Positions 17,850 through 27,015 of a stretch of DNA of 64,000 nt are shown piece after piece. The stretch comes from Streptomyces sp. NBC_01439. Lineage in GTDB: Bacteria; Actinomycetota; Actinomycetes; Streptomycetales; Streptomycetaceae. Within the stretch, counting starts at the first letter, position 1. Each line of letters begins with the position of its first letter. The translations under genes were made by a program, and so were the position numbers. The stretch covers positions 2,981,001 to 3,045,000 of the forward strand of contig NZ_CP109487.1 in the NCBI RefSeq assembly GCF_036227605.1, in the 5' to 3' direction. The notes beneath the pieces were generated by a model, which worked only from the letters and a program-made list of their open reading frames with translations, ran no database searches and was not told the origin of the DNA.

Positions 17850-19448
17850 ATGGACCCGGTGATCGTCGTCGGCGCGGGACCCGTCGGACTGTCCCTGTCG
17901 CTCGCCCTGGCAGGTGCGGGCGTACCCTCCGTCGTGCTCGACGAGGGGCCCGGAAAGGAAGAGGTCCGGCCGGCCCGTACCGTCGTCCTGCACGCCGAAA
18001 CGTCGGCCATGGCGCACCGGCTGGGCTGTACGACGCTGCGCGACGAGGGGACGTACTTCGCCGCCTGGCGCACGATGCGCCGGCGCCAGACCGACCGGCG
18101 GATCACCTTCGAGGACCGCCAGGCCCCGCTGCACGTGCCGCAACACGCACTGACGCGCGGACTGCGCGACGCCGCCGTGTCCCACCCGCTCGTCCAGCTG
18201 GTCACCGACAGCAAGCTGGATTCCCTGGAGCAGGACGGCCGGGGCGTCACCGCGCACACCCGGGGCGCCGAAACCACCTGGTGGCGCGGGAGTTACCTGG
18301 TCGGCTGCGACGGCGCCCGCTCCACCGTGCGCAAGCTGCTCGGCATCCGCTTTCCGGGCCGCACCGCCGTGGAGCGGCACGCCGTGGCCGCGCTGCGCAC
18401 CGAACTGCCCTGGCCCGGCGAGGCCTTGCTGCACCGCAGCCCGCCGCAGGAGGTCACCTCGCGGCCGCTGCGCGACGGGGTGTGGCGGTTGGACTGGCTA
18501 CTCCCGCCCCGCGGGGAACTCGTGACCCCCGACGTGCTGGTGACCCTGATCCGCGACACCCTCGCGGTGTGGTGCGGCGGCACGACACCCCCGTACGACC
18601 TCATCGACACCGGGGTCCACACCCTGCACCACCGCCTCGCCCGCCGCTGGCGCGACGGCCGCGCCTTCCTCGCCGGAGACGCCGCGCACCTGCTGGGCGC
18701 GCTCGGCACCCAAGGGGTCGAGGAGGGACTCCGGGACGCCGAGAACCTGGCGTGGAAGCTCTCCCTGGCCTGGCACCAGGGCGCTTCCGAGGCCCTGCTC
18801 GACAGCTACGAGGGCGAGCGGCGCACCGCGGTCGCCTCCCGCCTGCGCGCGGCCGACCAGGCGATGCCGTCGCTGCGCGCCGGGGGCGGCCTGCGCACCT
18901 ACCTCCCCGGCGCCGCACGTTCCGCCGAATCCCTGCTCACCGACGGCCACCTGGGGCGCGGACCGCTGGGCTCGGAGCCCACGTACGCCCCGCCGGTCGC
19001 CGTGCACGAGGTCCCGACGGCCACGGAGCCGGGCGGCCCGGTGGCGAACGTTGCGGTGACCGCGCCCGACGGGGCGACCGTGCCGCTGCGGGACCTGCTC
19101 GGGCAGGGCCGGTTCCTGGTGGTCCTGGTGGCTCCCGGCACCGGGGTCTGGGACCGCCGCCACTGGCTCGGCGCCGGACTGATGCCCCGACTCGCCGCGG
19201 CGGTGAGCGCCCTCCCGGTCCGCACCGACCTGCTGGTCGCGGACGGCTATCCGGGGGCTCCGGCGCACACCGTGCTGCTGGTGCGGCCGGACGGGCACCT
19301 GGCGGCGACCTTCGCGGGGGTCCGCCCGGCGGAACTGTACGAGGCGGCGGACACCCTACGGGCGGGCGCGCCCGCGTCCCGGGTACCGGCGCCCGCTCAG
19401 GCGTCGTCGGTGCCGATGCCGACGACGCCGACCGCGGTGATCGATTGA
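17850..19448 (+). CDS. FAD-dependent aromatic monooxygenase
   Basis: A 532-residue group A flavin monooxygenase. It has the FAD Rossmann motif IVVGAGPVGLSLSLALAGAG at the N-terminus, the DG motif in GCDGARSTVRKLLG, and the second FAD motif in FLAGDAAHLLGALGTQGVEE, where the usual P-x-GGQG is changed to L-x-TQGV. The C-terminal ~130 residues form the thioredoxin-like domain of phenol hydroxylase or rifampicin-type enzymes (VPLRDLLGQGRFLVVLVAPG). Start ATG with GGGAG nine bases upstream. It stands alone, so the substrate cannot be predicted; a hydroxylated aromatic compound is likely. Confidence 0.9.
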   Translation: MDPVIVVGAGPVGLSLSLALAGAGVPSVVLDEGPGKEEVRPARTVVLHAETSAMAHRLGCTTLRDEGTYFAAWRTMRRRQTDRRITFEDRQAPLHVPQHALTRGLRDAAVSHPLVQLVTDSKLDSLEQDGRGVTAHTRGAETTWWRGSYLVGCDGARSTVRKLLGIRFPGRTAVERHAVAALRTELPWPGEALLHRSPPQEVTSRPLRDGVWRLDWLLPPRGELVTPDVLVTLIRDTLAVWCGGTTPPYDLIDTGVHTLHHRLARRWRDGRAFLAGDAAHLLGALGTQGVEEGLRDAENLAWKLSLAWHQGASEALLDSYEGERRTAVASRLRAADQAMPSLRAGGGLRTYLPGAARSAESLLTDGHLGRGPLGSEPTYAPPVAVHEVPTATEPGGPVANVAVTAPDGATVPLRDLLGQGRFLVVLVAPGTGVWDRRHWLGAGLMPRLAAAVSALPVRTDLLVADGYPGAPAHTVLLVRPDGHLAATFAGVRPAELYEAADTLRAGAPASRVPAPAQASSVPMPTTPTAVID

Positions 19449-19519
19449 CCGTCTCCGGGACTCCGTGGTTCACTCGCGGAGTGACCGGCAACGACGTACG
19501 CCTGTGGCGGAGGGTCCAT

Positions 19520-19567
19520 ATGGACCTGCTCCGCTACGCGGGCTGCGTGTGTCGCCCTTCCTGCTGA
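19520..19567 (+). CDS. Cys-rich regulatory leader peptide ahead of cysteine dioxygenase
   Basis: A 15-residue peptide MDLLRYAGCVCRPSC whose last seven codons include three Cys. GGAGG lies six bases before the ATG, an ideal ribosome binding site. An in-frame GTG at 19481 would give a 28-residue version ending VRLWRRVHMDLLRYAGCVC then RPSC. Short peptides with this HxDLxRxA...C pattern precede sulfur-metabolism genes in actinobacteria and act in cysteine-responsive attenuation. It ends 78 bp before the cysteine dioxygenase gene. I infer that ribosome pausing at the Cys codons reports cysteine level and adjusts expression of cysteine dioxygenase and rhodanese. Confidence 0.75.
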   Translation: MDLLRYAGCVCRPSC

Positions 19568-19645
19568 TTCGCCCTTCCCTCCGCGCGCCCCGTGCCGTCC
19601 ACCGGCCTGCGCGCACCTCCGCGAACCCAGGAACGGTCCCCCTTC

Positions 19646-20194
19646 ATGTCTGCACCCGCATCCGCACCCCCGTACGCCCTGGAGTCCTCGACGGCGGCCG
19701 GCGGCCCCACGGCCGCCGAGCTCCTCGATTTCGCCCTCCGCACGGCGGCCGACGCCGAGGTCGTGGCCTCGCTGCCACTCGATCCCGAGGGCCGCACCTG
19801 GATCCGGCTGGACGGGCCGGGCGGCAGCGAGGCGTGGCTGATCGGCTGGCCTCCGGGCACCGGCACCGGCTGGCACGACCACGCCGAATCGCGGGGCGCC
19901 TTCGCCACCGCCCGGGGCCGGCTCACCGAGCACTCGCTGACCGTGCGCCTGCCCGCGGAGGGCTGGAGGTCCCTGGAACTGGCCCCGGACGTCGACCGCC
20001 GCCGCACCCTGGCCGCGGGATCGGGGCGCGCCTTCCGGGAACACCACGTGCACGAGGTCCTCAACGAGTCGCAGGCCGAGCACGCGGTCTCCGTGCACGC
20101 CTACTACCCGCCGCTCCCGCTGATCCGCCGCTACAGCCGCAGCGGCCCGGTGCTCAGCCTGGAGCACGTCGAGCGTCCGGCGGACTGGCAGTGA
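19646..20194 (+). CDS. cysteine dioxygenase family protein
   Basis: A 182-residue cupin that oxidises cysteine to cysteine sulfinate with a non-haem iron. The ligands are the two His of GWHDHAESRGAF and the later His in HHVHEVLN. Typical cupin strands surround them. The ATG at 19646 was preferred over one at 19592, which would begin with a low-complexity tail; the nearest AGGAA is rather far upstream, consistent with translation influenced by the leader peptide. Overlaps the rhodanese gene by four bases (GTGA). Confidence 0.9.
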   Translation: MSAPASAPPYALESSTAAGGPTAAELLDFALRTAADAEVVASLPLDPEGRTWIRLDGPGGSEAWLIGWPPGTGTGWHDHAESRGAFATARGRLTEHSLTVRLPAEGWRSLELAPDVDRRRTLAAGSGRAFREHHVHEVLNESQAEHAVSVHAYYPPLPLIRRYSRSGPVLSLEHVERPADWQ

Positions 20195-20580
20195 GCGCCC
20201 CGATCGGCATCGACGAGTTGCTGGAGCGGGTCCGCGCGGGCTACACCCGCGTGGATGCGCGGGAGGCGTACGCCGCCTCCCGCGCCGGGGCCCTCCTGGT
20301 GGACATCCGCTACCAGGCCCTGCGCGAGCGGGACGGGCTGGTCCCGGGCGCGCTGGTGGTCGAGCGCAACGAACTGGAGTGGCGCCTGGACCCACGGGGC
20401 AGCCACCGCCTCCCCGAGGCCACGGGCCACGACCTCCAGGTGGTGGTGATCTGCAACGAGGGCTACGCGTCCAGCCTCGCCGCGGCCTCGCTGCACGCCC
20501 TGGGGATCCACCGCGCGACAGACCTGACCGGCGGCTTCCAGGCCTGGAAGTCCGCCGGCCTCCCGGTCGCACCCGCCTGA
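20191..20580 (+). CDS. rhodanese-like sulfurtransferase
   Basis: A 129-residue single-domain rhodanese. The active-site Cys is in VVVICNEGYASSLAA, a six-residue loop of the sulfurtransferase type. Other family features are ALLVDIRYQALRERDG near residue 32 and the C-terminal ATDLTGGFQAWKSAGLPV. Translationally coupled to cysteine dioxygenase, so it probably handles the sulfur of cysteine catabolism, for example sulfite to thiosulfate or persulfide transfer. Confidence 0.93.
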   Translation: MSAPIGIDELLERVRAGYTRVDAREAYAASRAGALLVDIRYQALRERDGLVPGALVVERNELEWRLDPRGSHRLPEATGHDLQVVVICNEGYASSLAAASLHALGIHRATDLTGGFQAWKSAGLPVAPA

Positions 20581-20654
20581 TGCCCCCGGGCTCCGGCCGG
20601 ACCCGGTTCTCGAACGCCGGACGGGCTGGAAGGTCCGGCCTCGCCGGCCTTCGC

Positions 20655-20693
20655 GGCGCCGTTTCCGGGGGCAGCGCCCCCGGCAACGGCGCC
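20655..20693. terminator. bidirectional terminator hairpin between rhodanese and permease genes
   Basis: A 39-base inverted repeat: outer arms GGCGCCGTT/AACGGCGCC, one mismatch, inner arms CCGGGGGC/GCCCCCGG and a 3-base loop. It lies between convergent genes and ends seven bases from the permease stop. The GGGGGCAGCGCCCCCGG core is the common intergenic hairpin type of Streptomyces. Confidence 0.85.
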
Positions 20694-20699
20694 GCACGC

Positions 20700-23258
20700 C
20701 TAGGCCGTGGCCACTTCCACCGGAGGTACCCGCAACGCCGCCCGGCCCGGGAGGGCGGTGGCCGCCAGGGCCAGCATCCCGGCCACCCCCACCACGGCCG
20801 CGTAGGCCACCGGCAGCACCGCGGGCGCCGCCGCCCCCGTCATGCCCACGCTGAACGCGGTCAGTACGGCCAGCGCGATCCCAGATCCCAGCGCCGTCCC
20901 GATCAGGAGCACCGCCAGTGCCTCCGTCCGCAGCATCCGCAGCACCTGCCGGCGCTTCGCCCCGGCCAGCCGCAGCATCGCGAACTCCCGGAACCGCTCG
21001 GCGGTCGACATCGCGAGCGTGTTCACCACCGCGATCGCGGTGAAGGCCAGCACCAGTCCCATCGCCAGCAGGTTGATCTCCGCCCCGGCGTCCTGCCGCT
21101 CCGCCCGTGCCGCGTCGGCGTCCACCGCGGACAGCACCCGTACGTCCGGGAACTCCCGGACCGCGGAGACCAGTTGCTCCCGTCCGGTCCCCGAACCCGG
21201 TTCCGCCGCCACCAGCACGCTGGCGGCCAGCGGATTGTCCGCGTGCGCGGCCACCAGCCCGTGCGGCAGCGTCAGATCGCCGAAGCCGAGGCCCCGCGCG
21301 TACACGGCCGAGACCGTCAGCGTGACCGGGGTACCGTCCCCCAGCGTCAGCTTCAGCGGGCTCCCGGGCTTCAGCCCCAGCTGGTCGGCGGCGAGTTCGC
21401 TCACCGCCGCGCTCCCCTCGCCGAAGCCGTCCAGGCTGCCGCCGGTGACCTCCGGGTCCCAGGTCCGGGTCAGCCCGGCCGGGGTCACGCCCTGCGCGGC
21501 GTACTTCGTGAGCCCCACCCGTACCGAGGTGTGCACGATCTCGGTGGCCGCCGTGACCCCCGGGGTGCGCCGGACCCGCTCGACGGCCTCCCTCGTCACT
21601 CCCGGCCCCTGCGCGGCCAGTGCCCACGGGGCCCGGATCCCCTCGCGGGCCTGGGCCCGGGCGGCGTCCCCGAGCGTCGGGGTGATGAAGAGCACGGTGC
21701 AGGTCATGCCAATCAGCAGCGCCAGCGGGGTGACGGCGGAGGCCATGCGCGTGGCGTTCCCGCGCAGGTTGGCGGTGGCCAGGTGACCGCCCGGGCCGGC
21801 CAGCCGCAGCGGTCCGGCGAGCAGCGCGGTGGCGGCCCGTACGAGCAGCGGGCCGAGCAGCGAAACCGCCCCGGCCAGTACCACCACGGCGAGGAAGGTG
21901 ACCGGGGTGGAGGCCGGCTCGGTGCGCAGCGAGCCGAGTACGACGACCAGCACCGCCCCGCCCGCCAGCAGCAGCACGCCGAGTCCGCTGCGGATCCAAC
22001 CGGGCCGCCCCCGCTCGACGGCGGCTTCGGCGAGCGCCTCGGCCGGGCGGATCCGGGCGATCCGGCGGCCGGTGATCCGGGCGGCGGCCCAGGCTCCGAG
22101 CAGGCTGGCCGCGACGGCCGCGAACATCGGGAAGATGCCGGCGGTGGGCTCCAAGGTGGCGGGGACGACCCCGCCGTCGACGAACCGGCCGTGCAGCCAG
22201 GCGGCGAGCGGCAGCCCGGCGAGCGCTCCGGCGACGCCGGCGGCCAGGCCGACGAGCAGTGCTTCCCGGCCGATCATGCGCCGCAGCTGCCCCGGGGTGG
22301 CGGCGATGGCCCGCAGTAGGGCGAGTTCGCGGTAGCGCTGCTGGACGGAGAGCGCGAAGGTCCCGACAACCACGAGGATCGCGACGAGCAGCGAGGTGCC
22401 GCCCATCGCACCGCCCATGGAGACCAGTTTGATGCGGGCGCCGGCGGCGTCGAGGAATTCCACGGGGCCGCGCCCGTCACCCGTGGCGACCTGCGCCGTG
22501 GTGCCTTGCAGTGCCCGCTCGACCCGGGCGGCGAGCTCGGTGGCGCCGACACCCGGCGCGGGCAGCACTCCGATGGCGCTGACCTGACCGTCGCGGGCGG
22601 CGAGGCGCCGGGCCTCGTCGTCACTGAAGAAGAGCGCGTGCTGCTGCGCGAGGTCGCCCCGGGCGCCCCGGTCCGTCTTCGCGACCCCGCTGACCCGGTA
22701 CGTCTTGGGTTCGCCGGTGGACTGCACGGCGAGCTCGGAGCCCGGCTCCAGCCCGGCGCGGGCGGCCAGCGCCCGGTCGACGACGACCTCGCCGCCGCTC
22801 TGCGGGGCGCGGCCCTCGCTGAGGGTGAAGGGGGTCAGTGCGGCGGAGGTCCAGGCGTGCCCGTACGGGGGCACCACCGGCGCGCCGGGGCCCTCGAGCA
22901 GGGGGACGGCCTGGAAGGTGAGCTCGGGGACGGCCCGTTCGACGCCGGGTACGGCACGGACCGTGTCCACGGTGGCGGCGGGGAGCCAGGCCCGCTCGGC
23001 GACCGGTTTGGCCTTGTGCTTGGTCTTGGTCCGTCCGCCCTTCTTCTCCTTGACCGTGGTCTCGTGGACGTTCTGGTCGGCGGAGACGAGGATCGGCGCG
23101 GCCGCGTAGCGCTCGGTGCCGATCTTTCCGCGGAGGCCCGTTTCCAGGAGTGTCCCGCAGGCGGTGACGAGGGCGGCCGCGCACAGCAGTGCGACGAAGG
23201 CGCCGAGGAAACCCGCCTTGCGGTCCCTGACGGTCTGGAGGGCGTAACGCAGCATCAT
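20700..23258 (-). CDS. FtsX-like ABC transporter permease (MacB type, duplicated)
   Basis: An 852-residue membrane protein with the duplicated layout of large FtsX-type permeases. There is one helix at ~15-40, an extracytoplasmic domain containing a very basic stretch (KEKKGGRTKTKHKAKP), three helices around 260-410 (SVQQRYRELALLRAIAATPG after the first), then a second unit ending with AERFREFAMLRLAGAKRRQV and three more helices. Such proteins move lipoproteins, peptides or lipids with a separate ATPase. No ATPase gene adjoins it here, which is unusual. The start MMLRYALQTVRDR was preferred over upstream ATGs because it begins the typical sequence. Confidence 0.9.
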   Translation of the reverse strand: MMLRYALQTVRDRKAGFLGAFVALLCAAALVTACGTLLETGLRGKIGTERYAAAPILVSADQNVHETTVKEKKGGRTKTKHKAKPVAERAWLPAATVDTVRAVPGVERAVPELTFQAVPLLEGPGAPVVPPYGHAWTSAALTPFTLSEGRAPQSGGEVVVDRALAARAGLEPGSELAVQSTGEPKTYRVSGVAKTDRGARGDLAQQHALFFSDDEARRLAARDGQVSAIGVLPAPGVGATELAARVERALQGTTAQVATGDGRGPVEFLDAAGARIKLVSMGGAMGGTSLLVAILVVVGTFALSVQQRYRELALLRAIAATPGQLRRMIGREALLVGLAAGVAGALAGLPLAAWLHGRFVDGGVVPATLEPTAGIFPMFAAVAASLLGAWAAARITGRRIARIRPAEALAEAAVERGRPGWIRSGLGVLLLAGGAVLVVVLGSLRTEPASTPVTFLAVVVLAGAVSLLGPLLVRAATALLAGPLRLAGPGGHLATANLRGNATRMASAVTPLALLIGMTCTVLFITPTLGDAARAQAREGIRAPWALAAQGPGVTREAVERVRRTPGVTAATEIVHTSVRVGLTKYAAQGVTPAGLTRTWDPEVTGGSLDGFGEGSAAVSELAADQLGLKPGSPLKLTLGDGTPVTLTVSAVYARGLGFGDLTLPHGLVAAHADNPLAASVLVAAEPGSGTGREQLVSAVREFPDVRVLSAVDADAARAERQDAGAEINLLAMGLVLAFTAIAVVNTLAMSTAERFREFAMLRLAGAKRRQVLRMLRTEALAVLLIGTALGSGIALAVLTAFSVGMTGAAAPAVLPVAYAAVVGVAGMLALAATALPGRAALRVPPVEVATA

Positions 23259-23348
23259 GCGGCCAACTTTGCCGTCGCGCCGGGCGACTGACATTGGCGT
23301 GCCCCGGCGTCTGGTCCCGGGGGCTACCCCCACCCCGGGCCCACCGGC

Positions 23349-23915
23349 TCACTCCCCCGGGTACCCCAGGTCGTCGGCGTCGTCGCCCTCCGTCTCCAGC
23401 GCCCGGCGCACCACCCGCAGGGCCATGCCCTCCGGGTATCCCTTGCGGGCGAGCATCCCGGCGAGGCGCCGGATCCGCTTGTCCCGCTCCAGGCCCCGGG
23501 TGGAACGGAGCTTGCGCTCCACGAGCTCCCGGGCGGTCTGCTCTTCCTGATCGGAATCCAGCAGCTCCAGGGCCTCCTCCACGAGGGTGGCGTGCACCCC
23601 CTTGGTCCGGAGCTCCTGGGCCAGCGCCCGACGGGCCAGGCCCCGGCCGCGGTGCCGGGATTCGACCCAAGCTCCGGCGAAGGCCGCGTCGTCGATCAGG
23701 CCCACCTCCTCGTAGCGGGAGAGGACCTGTTGCGACACCTCCTCGGGGATGCCCCGCTTGTGCAGGGCGTCCGCGAGCTGGCGCCGGGTACGCGGGCTCC
23801 CGGTGAGCAGGCGCAGACAGATCGCCCGCGCCTGCTCCTCGGGGCTCTGGGGCGGCAGCTCCGAACGGCCCTCACGGCCGCCTCGGCGCTCGCCGCCCCC
23901 TTCCTGCTCCCGCAC
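23349..23915 (-). CDS. recX: recombination regulatory protein RecX
   Basis: A 188-residue all-helical protein of the RecX family, which inhibits RecA filament extension. The three-helix repeats are visible (SPRTRRQLADALHKRGIPEE, then YEEVGLIDDAAFAGAWVESR, then LAGMLARKGYPEGMALRVVR). GTG start three bases after the recA stop, so the two are co-transcribed and RecX is made after RecA. The N-terminus is a Gly/Arg/Glu-rich extension. Confidence 0.95.
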   Translation of the reverse strand: MREQEGGGERRGGREGRSELPPQSPEEQARAICLRLLTGSPRTRRQLADALHKRGIPEEVSQQVLSRYEEVGLIDDAAFAGAWVESRHRGRGLARRALAQELRTKGVHATLVEEALELLDSDQEEQTARELVERKLRSTRGLERDKRIRRLAGMLARKGYPEGMALRVVRRALETEGDDADDLGYPGE

Positions 23916-23918
23916 GGG

Positions 23919-25025
<1,107 letters not shown>

Positions 25026-25068
25026 GGGTTCCACCCGGTTTGCTTGAGTCGATCGCTTCACGTCACTG

Positions 25069-25091
25069 ACGCTAATGCCTGCCACTGACAA
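25069..25091 (-). promoter_or_regulatory. RecA-NDp type DNA-damage promoter of recA
   Basis: On the minus strand the sequence reads TTGTCAGTGGC, six bases, TAGCGT. This matches the actinobacterial consensus TTGTCAGTGGC-N6-TAGnnT of LexA-independent damage-inducible promoters, which in mycobacteria are activated by PafBC. The -10 element ends about 43 bp before the recA start. Confidence 0.88.
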
Positions 25092-25130
25092 TGCGCCTCC
25101 ACGAGCGTTTCGGCTGTGGATAACCCATCA

Positions 25131-25144
25131 GAATGGATGTTCGA
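25131..25144 (-). promoter_or_regulatory. LexA (SOS) box of recA
   Basis: On the minus strand: TCGAACATCCATTC, an imperfect copy of the actinobacterial SOS box TCGAAC-N4-GTTCGA with one strong half. The same GAACATCCATTC sequence is known upstream of other Streptomyces recA genes. It lies 40 bp upstream of the -35 element, so repression there would act from a distance or on a second promoter. Confidence 0.65.
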
Positions 25145-25290
25145 TTTCCCTGTCAAGCGCACCACGCCCGCCCCGGCCCACGACCGAGGCCGCGCCGCCG
25201 TTCGGGAACGGGCGCCGGCTCACGACCGTCTCCACCCCCGGGTGGTGCGAGGAGAACCGGCCGCCGTCAACCGAACGACAGGAGACCCAC

Positions 25291-25641
25291 GTGCCCGCGC
25301 TGCGCCGCCCGTCCCGCGTGACGGCGATCTGCCTCGTCCTGGCCACCGCACTGCTGGCCGGCGGCGTCTTCGCCGTCCGGCAGGGCCCGGCGGCGGGCCT
25401 TCTCCCCGAAGCGACATGGGGCGGCTGGCGGTCCCGAGAGGTGCTGCACTGGTCGACACACGTCCGGGTCAACAGGTGGGCACACGCCGCAGAGGCGGAG
25501 ATCCGCATGGGCAAGGCCGAGTGGATCACGCTCAAGGCGTACGGCGAGGACGCCCACGGCACCACGGGCATGTACCCCACTGCCTTCACCCTCACCCCCG
25601 ACGGGAAGCTCACCGGGCGGGAAGTCGCACTCGCTGGCTGA
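25291..25641 (+). CDS. small exported or membrane-anchored protein of unknown function
   Basis: A 116-residue protein starting at a GTG with a perfect ACAGGAG seven bases upstream; a longer open frame from 25075 covers the recA promoter and is not the gene. Residues ~9-28 (VTAICLVLATALLAGGVFAV) are a signal anchor or signal peptide; the rest has many Trp and His (ATWGGWRSREVLHWSTHVRV). I do not recognise a family. It is divergent from recA and could share its control region. Confidence 0.6.
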   Translation: MPALRRPSRVTAICLVLATALLAGGVFAVRQGPAAGLLPEATWGGWRSREVLHWSTHVRVNRWAHAAEAEIRMGKAEWITLKAYGEDAHGTTGMYPTAFTLTPDGKLTGREVALAG

Positions 25642-25802
25642 CACTTGACGGAGCGACCGCTCGCCCGCGGGGTTCACTCGAAGACCCGGCGCGTCGCCCA
25701 GCCCGACCTGCCGGGTCCGAGTGCGCTCTCCACGCCCCCGCCCGGGCGGGGCCGCCAAAACCCTGTGGCTCTTCGGGGTCGGCCCTGCATACGTTCGGCC
25801 GC

Positions 25803-26528
25803 ATGGCTGACGACTGCTTCGGGCACCCGCAACTGGCCGCGATCTACGATCCGCTCGACCCCGACCGCAGCGATCTCGATGCCTACCTCCGCATCGCGGA
25901 AGAGTTCGAGGCGCACCGGGTCCTGGACATCGGCTGCGGCACGGGGGTGTTCGCGCTCCTCCTCGCCGAGCGCGGGATCGACGTCGTCGGCATCGACCCC
26001 GCCCGGGCGTCCATCGACGTCGCCCGGGCCAAACCGGGTGGCGAGCGGGTACGCTGGATCTGCGGTGACGCGACAACCCTCCCGCCACTGCAGGTCGACC
26101 TCGCAACAATGACGGCGAACGTGGCCCAGGCCATCGTTGATCCGGGCAACTGGCAGAAGACCCTGCGGGGAGCCCATGAGGCACTACGGCCCGGTGGGCA
26201 CCTGGTCTTCGAGACCCGTGACCCGGCGAGGCGCGCCTGGGAGGAGTGGACCCCCGAGAACTCCCGCCGCGTGACCGAGATCCCGGGCGTCGGCCCCGTC
26301 GAGAGCTGGGTCCGGCTGATCGAGGTGAGCCGGCCCCTGGTGACCTTTCGCCGGACCTACGTCTTCGCAGCGGACGGGCGGGTGCTGACCTCGGATTCGA
26401 CGCTGCGCTTCCGCGGGCGCGAAGAGATCGAGACGGACCTGGTCACCCATGGCTACTCGGTGCAGGACGTGCGCGATGCGCCGGACAGGCCGGGCGACGA
26501 GTTCGTCTTCCTCGCACGACGCCCCTGA
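25803..26528 (+). CDS. class I SAM-dependent methyltransferase
   Basis: A 241-residue methyltransferase. Motif I is HRVLDIGCGTGVFALLLAER, the acidic residue ending strand 2 is in VVGIDPARAS, and motif III follows in LRPGGHLVFETRDPARRAWEEW. The last ~90 residues form a beta-rich cap (RTYVFAADGRVLTSDSTLRF) typical of small-molecule methyltransferases. Target unknown. No clear ribosome binding site precedes the ATG, so it may be leaderless. Confidence 0.88.
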   Translation: MADDCFGHPQLAAIYDPLDPDRSDLDAYLRIAEEFEAHRVLDIGCGTGVFALLLAERGIDVVGIDPARASIDVARAKPGGERVRWICGDATTLPPLQVDLATMTANVAQAIVDPGNWQKTLRGAHEALRPGGHLVFETRDPARRAWEEWTPENSRRVTEIPGVGPVESWVRLIEVSRPLVTFRRTYVFAADGRVLTSDSTLRFRGREEIETDLVTHGYSVQDVRDAPDRPGDEFVFLARRP

Positions 26529-26592
26529 TCCCGAGCGATCCACGCCGCTCCGTCACGCCCCTGCGGTACCGGGACGCAGGAGCGCCCCGTCA

Positions 26593-26928
26593 TCAGGATC
26601 CGGGGTCGCGCAGTACGAGCACCTCCGCGAAGGGCCTGCCGGTCCGCTCCGCGTACGCCATCCGCTCGCGCACCTCGCGCAGGGTGCGCGGCCGGTATCC
26701 CGGTCCGCCGAAGCAGCAGTTCTTGTGGAAACGCACGCCCGCGTTCAGCAGCACGGCGAGCGTCCGCCATGCCGCGGCGTCCCGCCGACGGGGCACGGCG
26801 AAGGCCGACCCCACATGGACCAGGGCTCCCGCACACCGCGGACAGATCCGCTCCCGGTCCCTGTCGTAGGGCTGCTTGTACGAGGCCCTGCAGGGCAGGC
26901 AGACGTAGGAGGTCTTCGCATGAGCCAT
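26593..26928 (-). CDS. zinc-ribbon protein of unknown function
   Basis: A 111-residue protein whose first 40 residues form a four-Cys zinc ribbon (YVCLPCRASYKQ and ICPRCAGALVHVG; C-x2-C and C-x2-C). A further pair of Cys lies in HKNCCFGGPGY. The remainder is basic and helical. Close relatives in actinobacteria are sometimes labelled deoxyxylulose-5-phosphate synthase, which this is clearly not, since there is no thiamine-enzyme domain. A role in nucleic acid binding is possible but not shown. Confidence 0.72.
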   Translation of the reverse strand: MAHAKTSYVCLPCRASYKQPYDRDRERICPRCAGALVHVGSAFAVPRRRDAAAWRTLAVLLNAGVRFHKNCCFGGPGYRPRTLREVRERMAYAERTGRPFAEVLVLRDPGS

Positions 26929-27015
26929 GGGAGCAGGGTAGGCAGTTCCCGCACCGGGATCACCGCGATTGCGGGGCCCGGAACGGCGGGGGCGGGGGTC
27001 CGGTCACAGCGCTAG

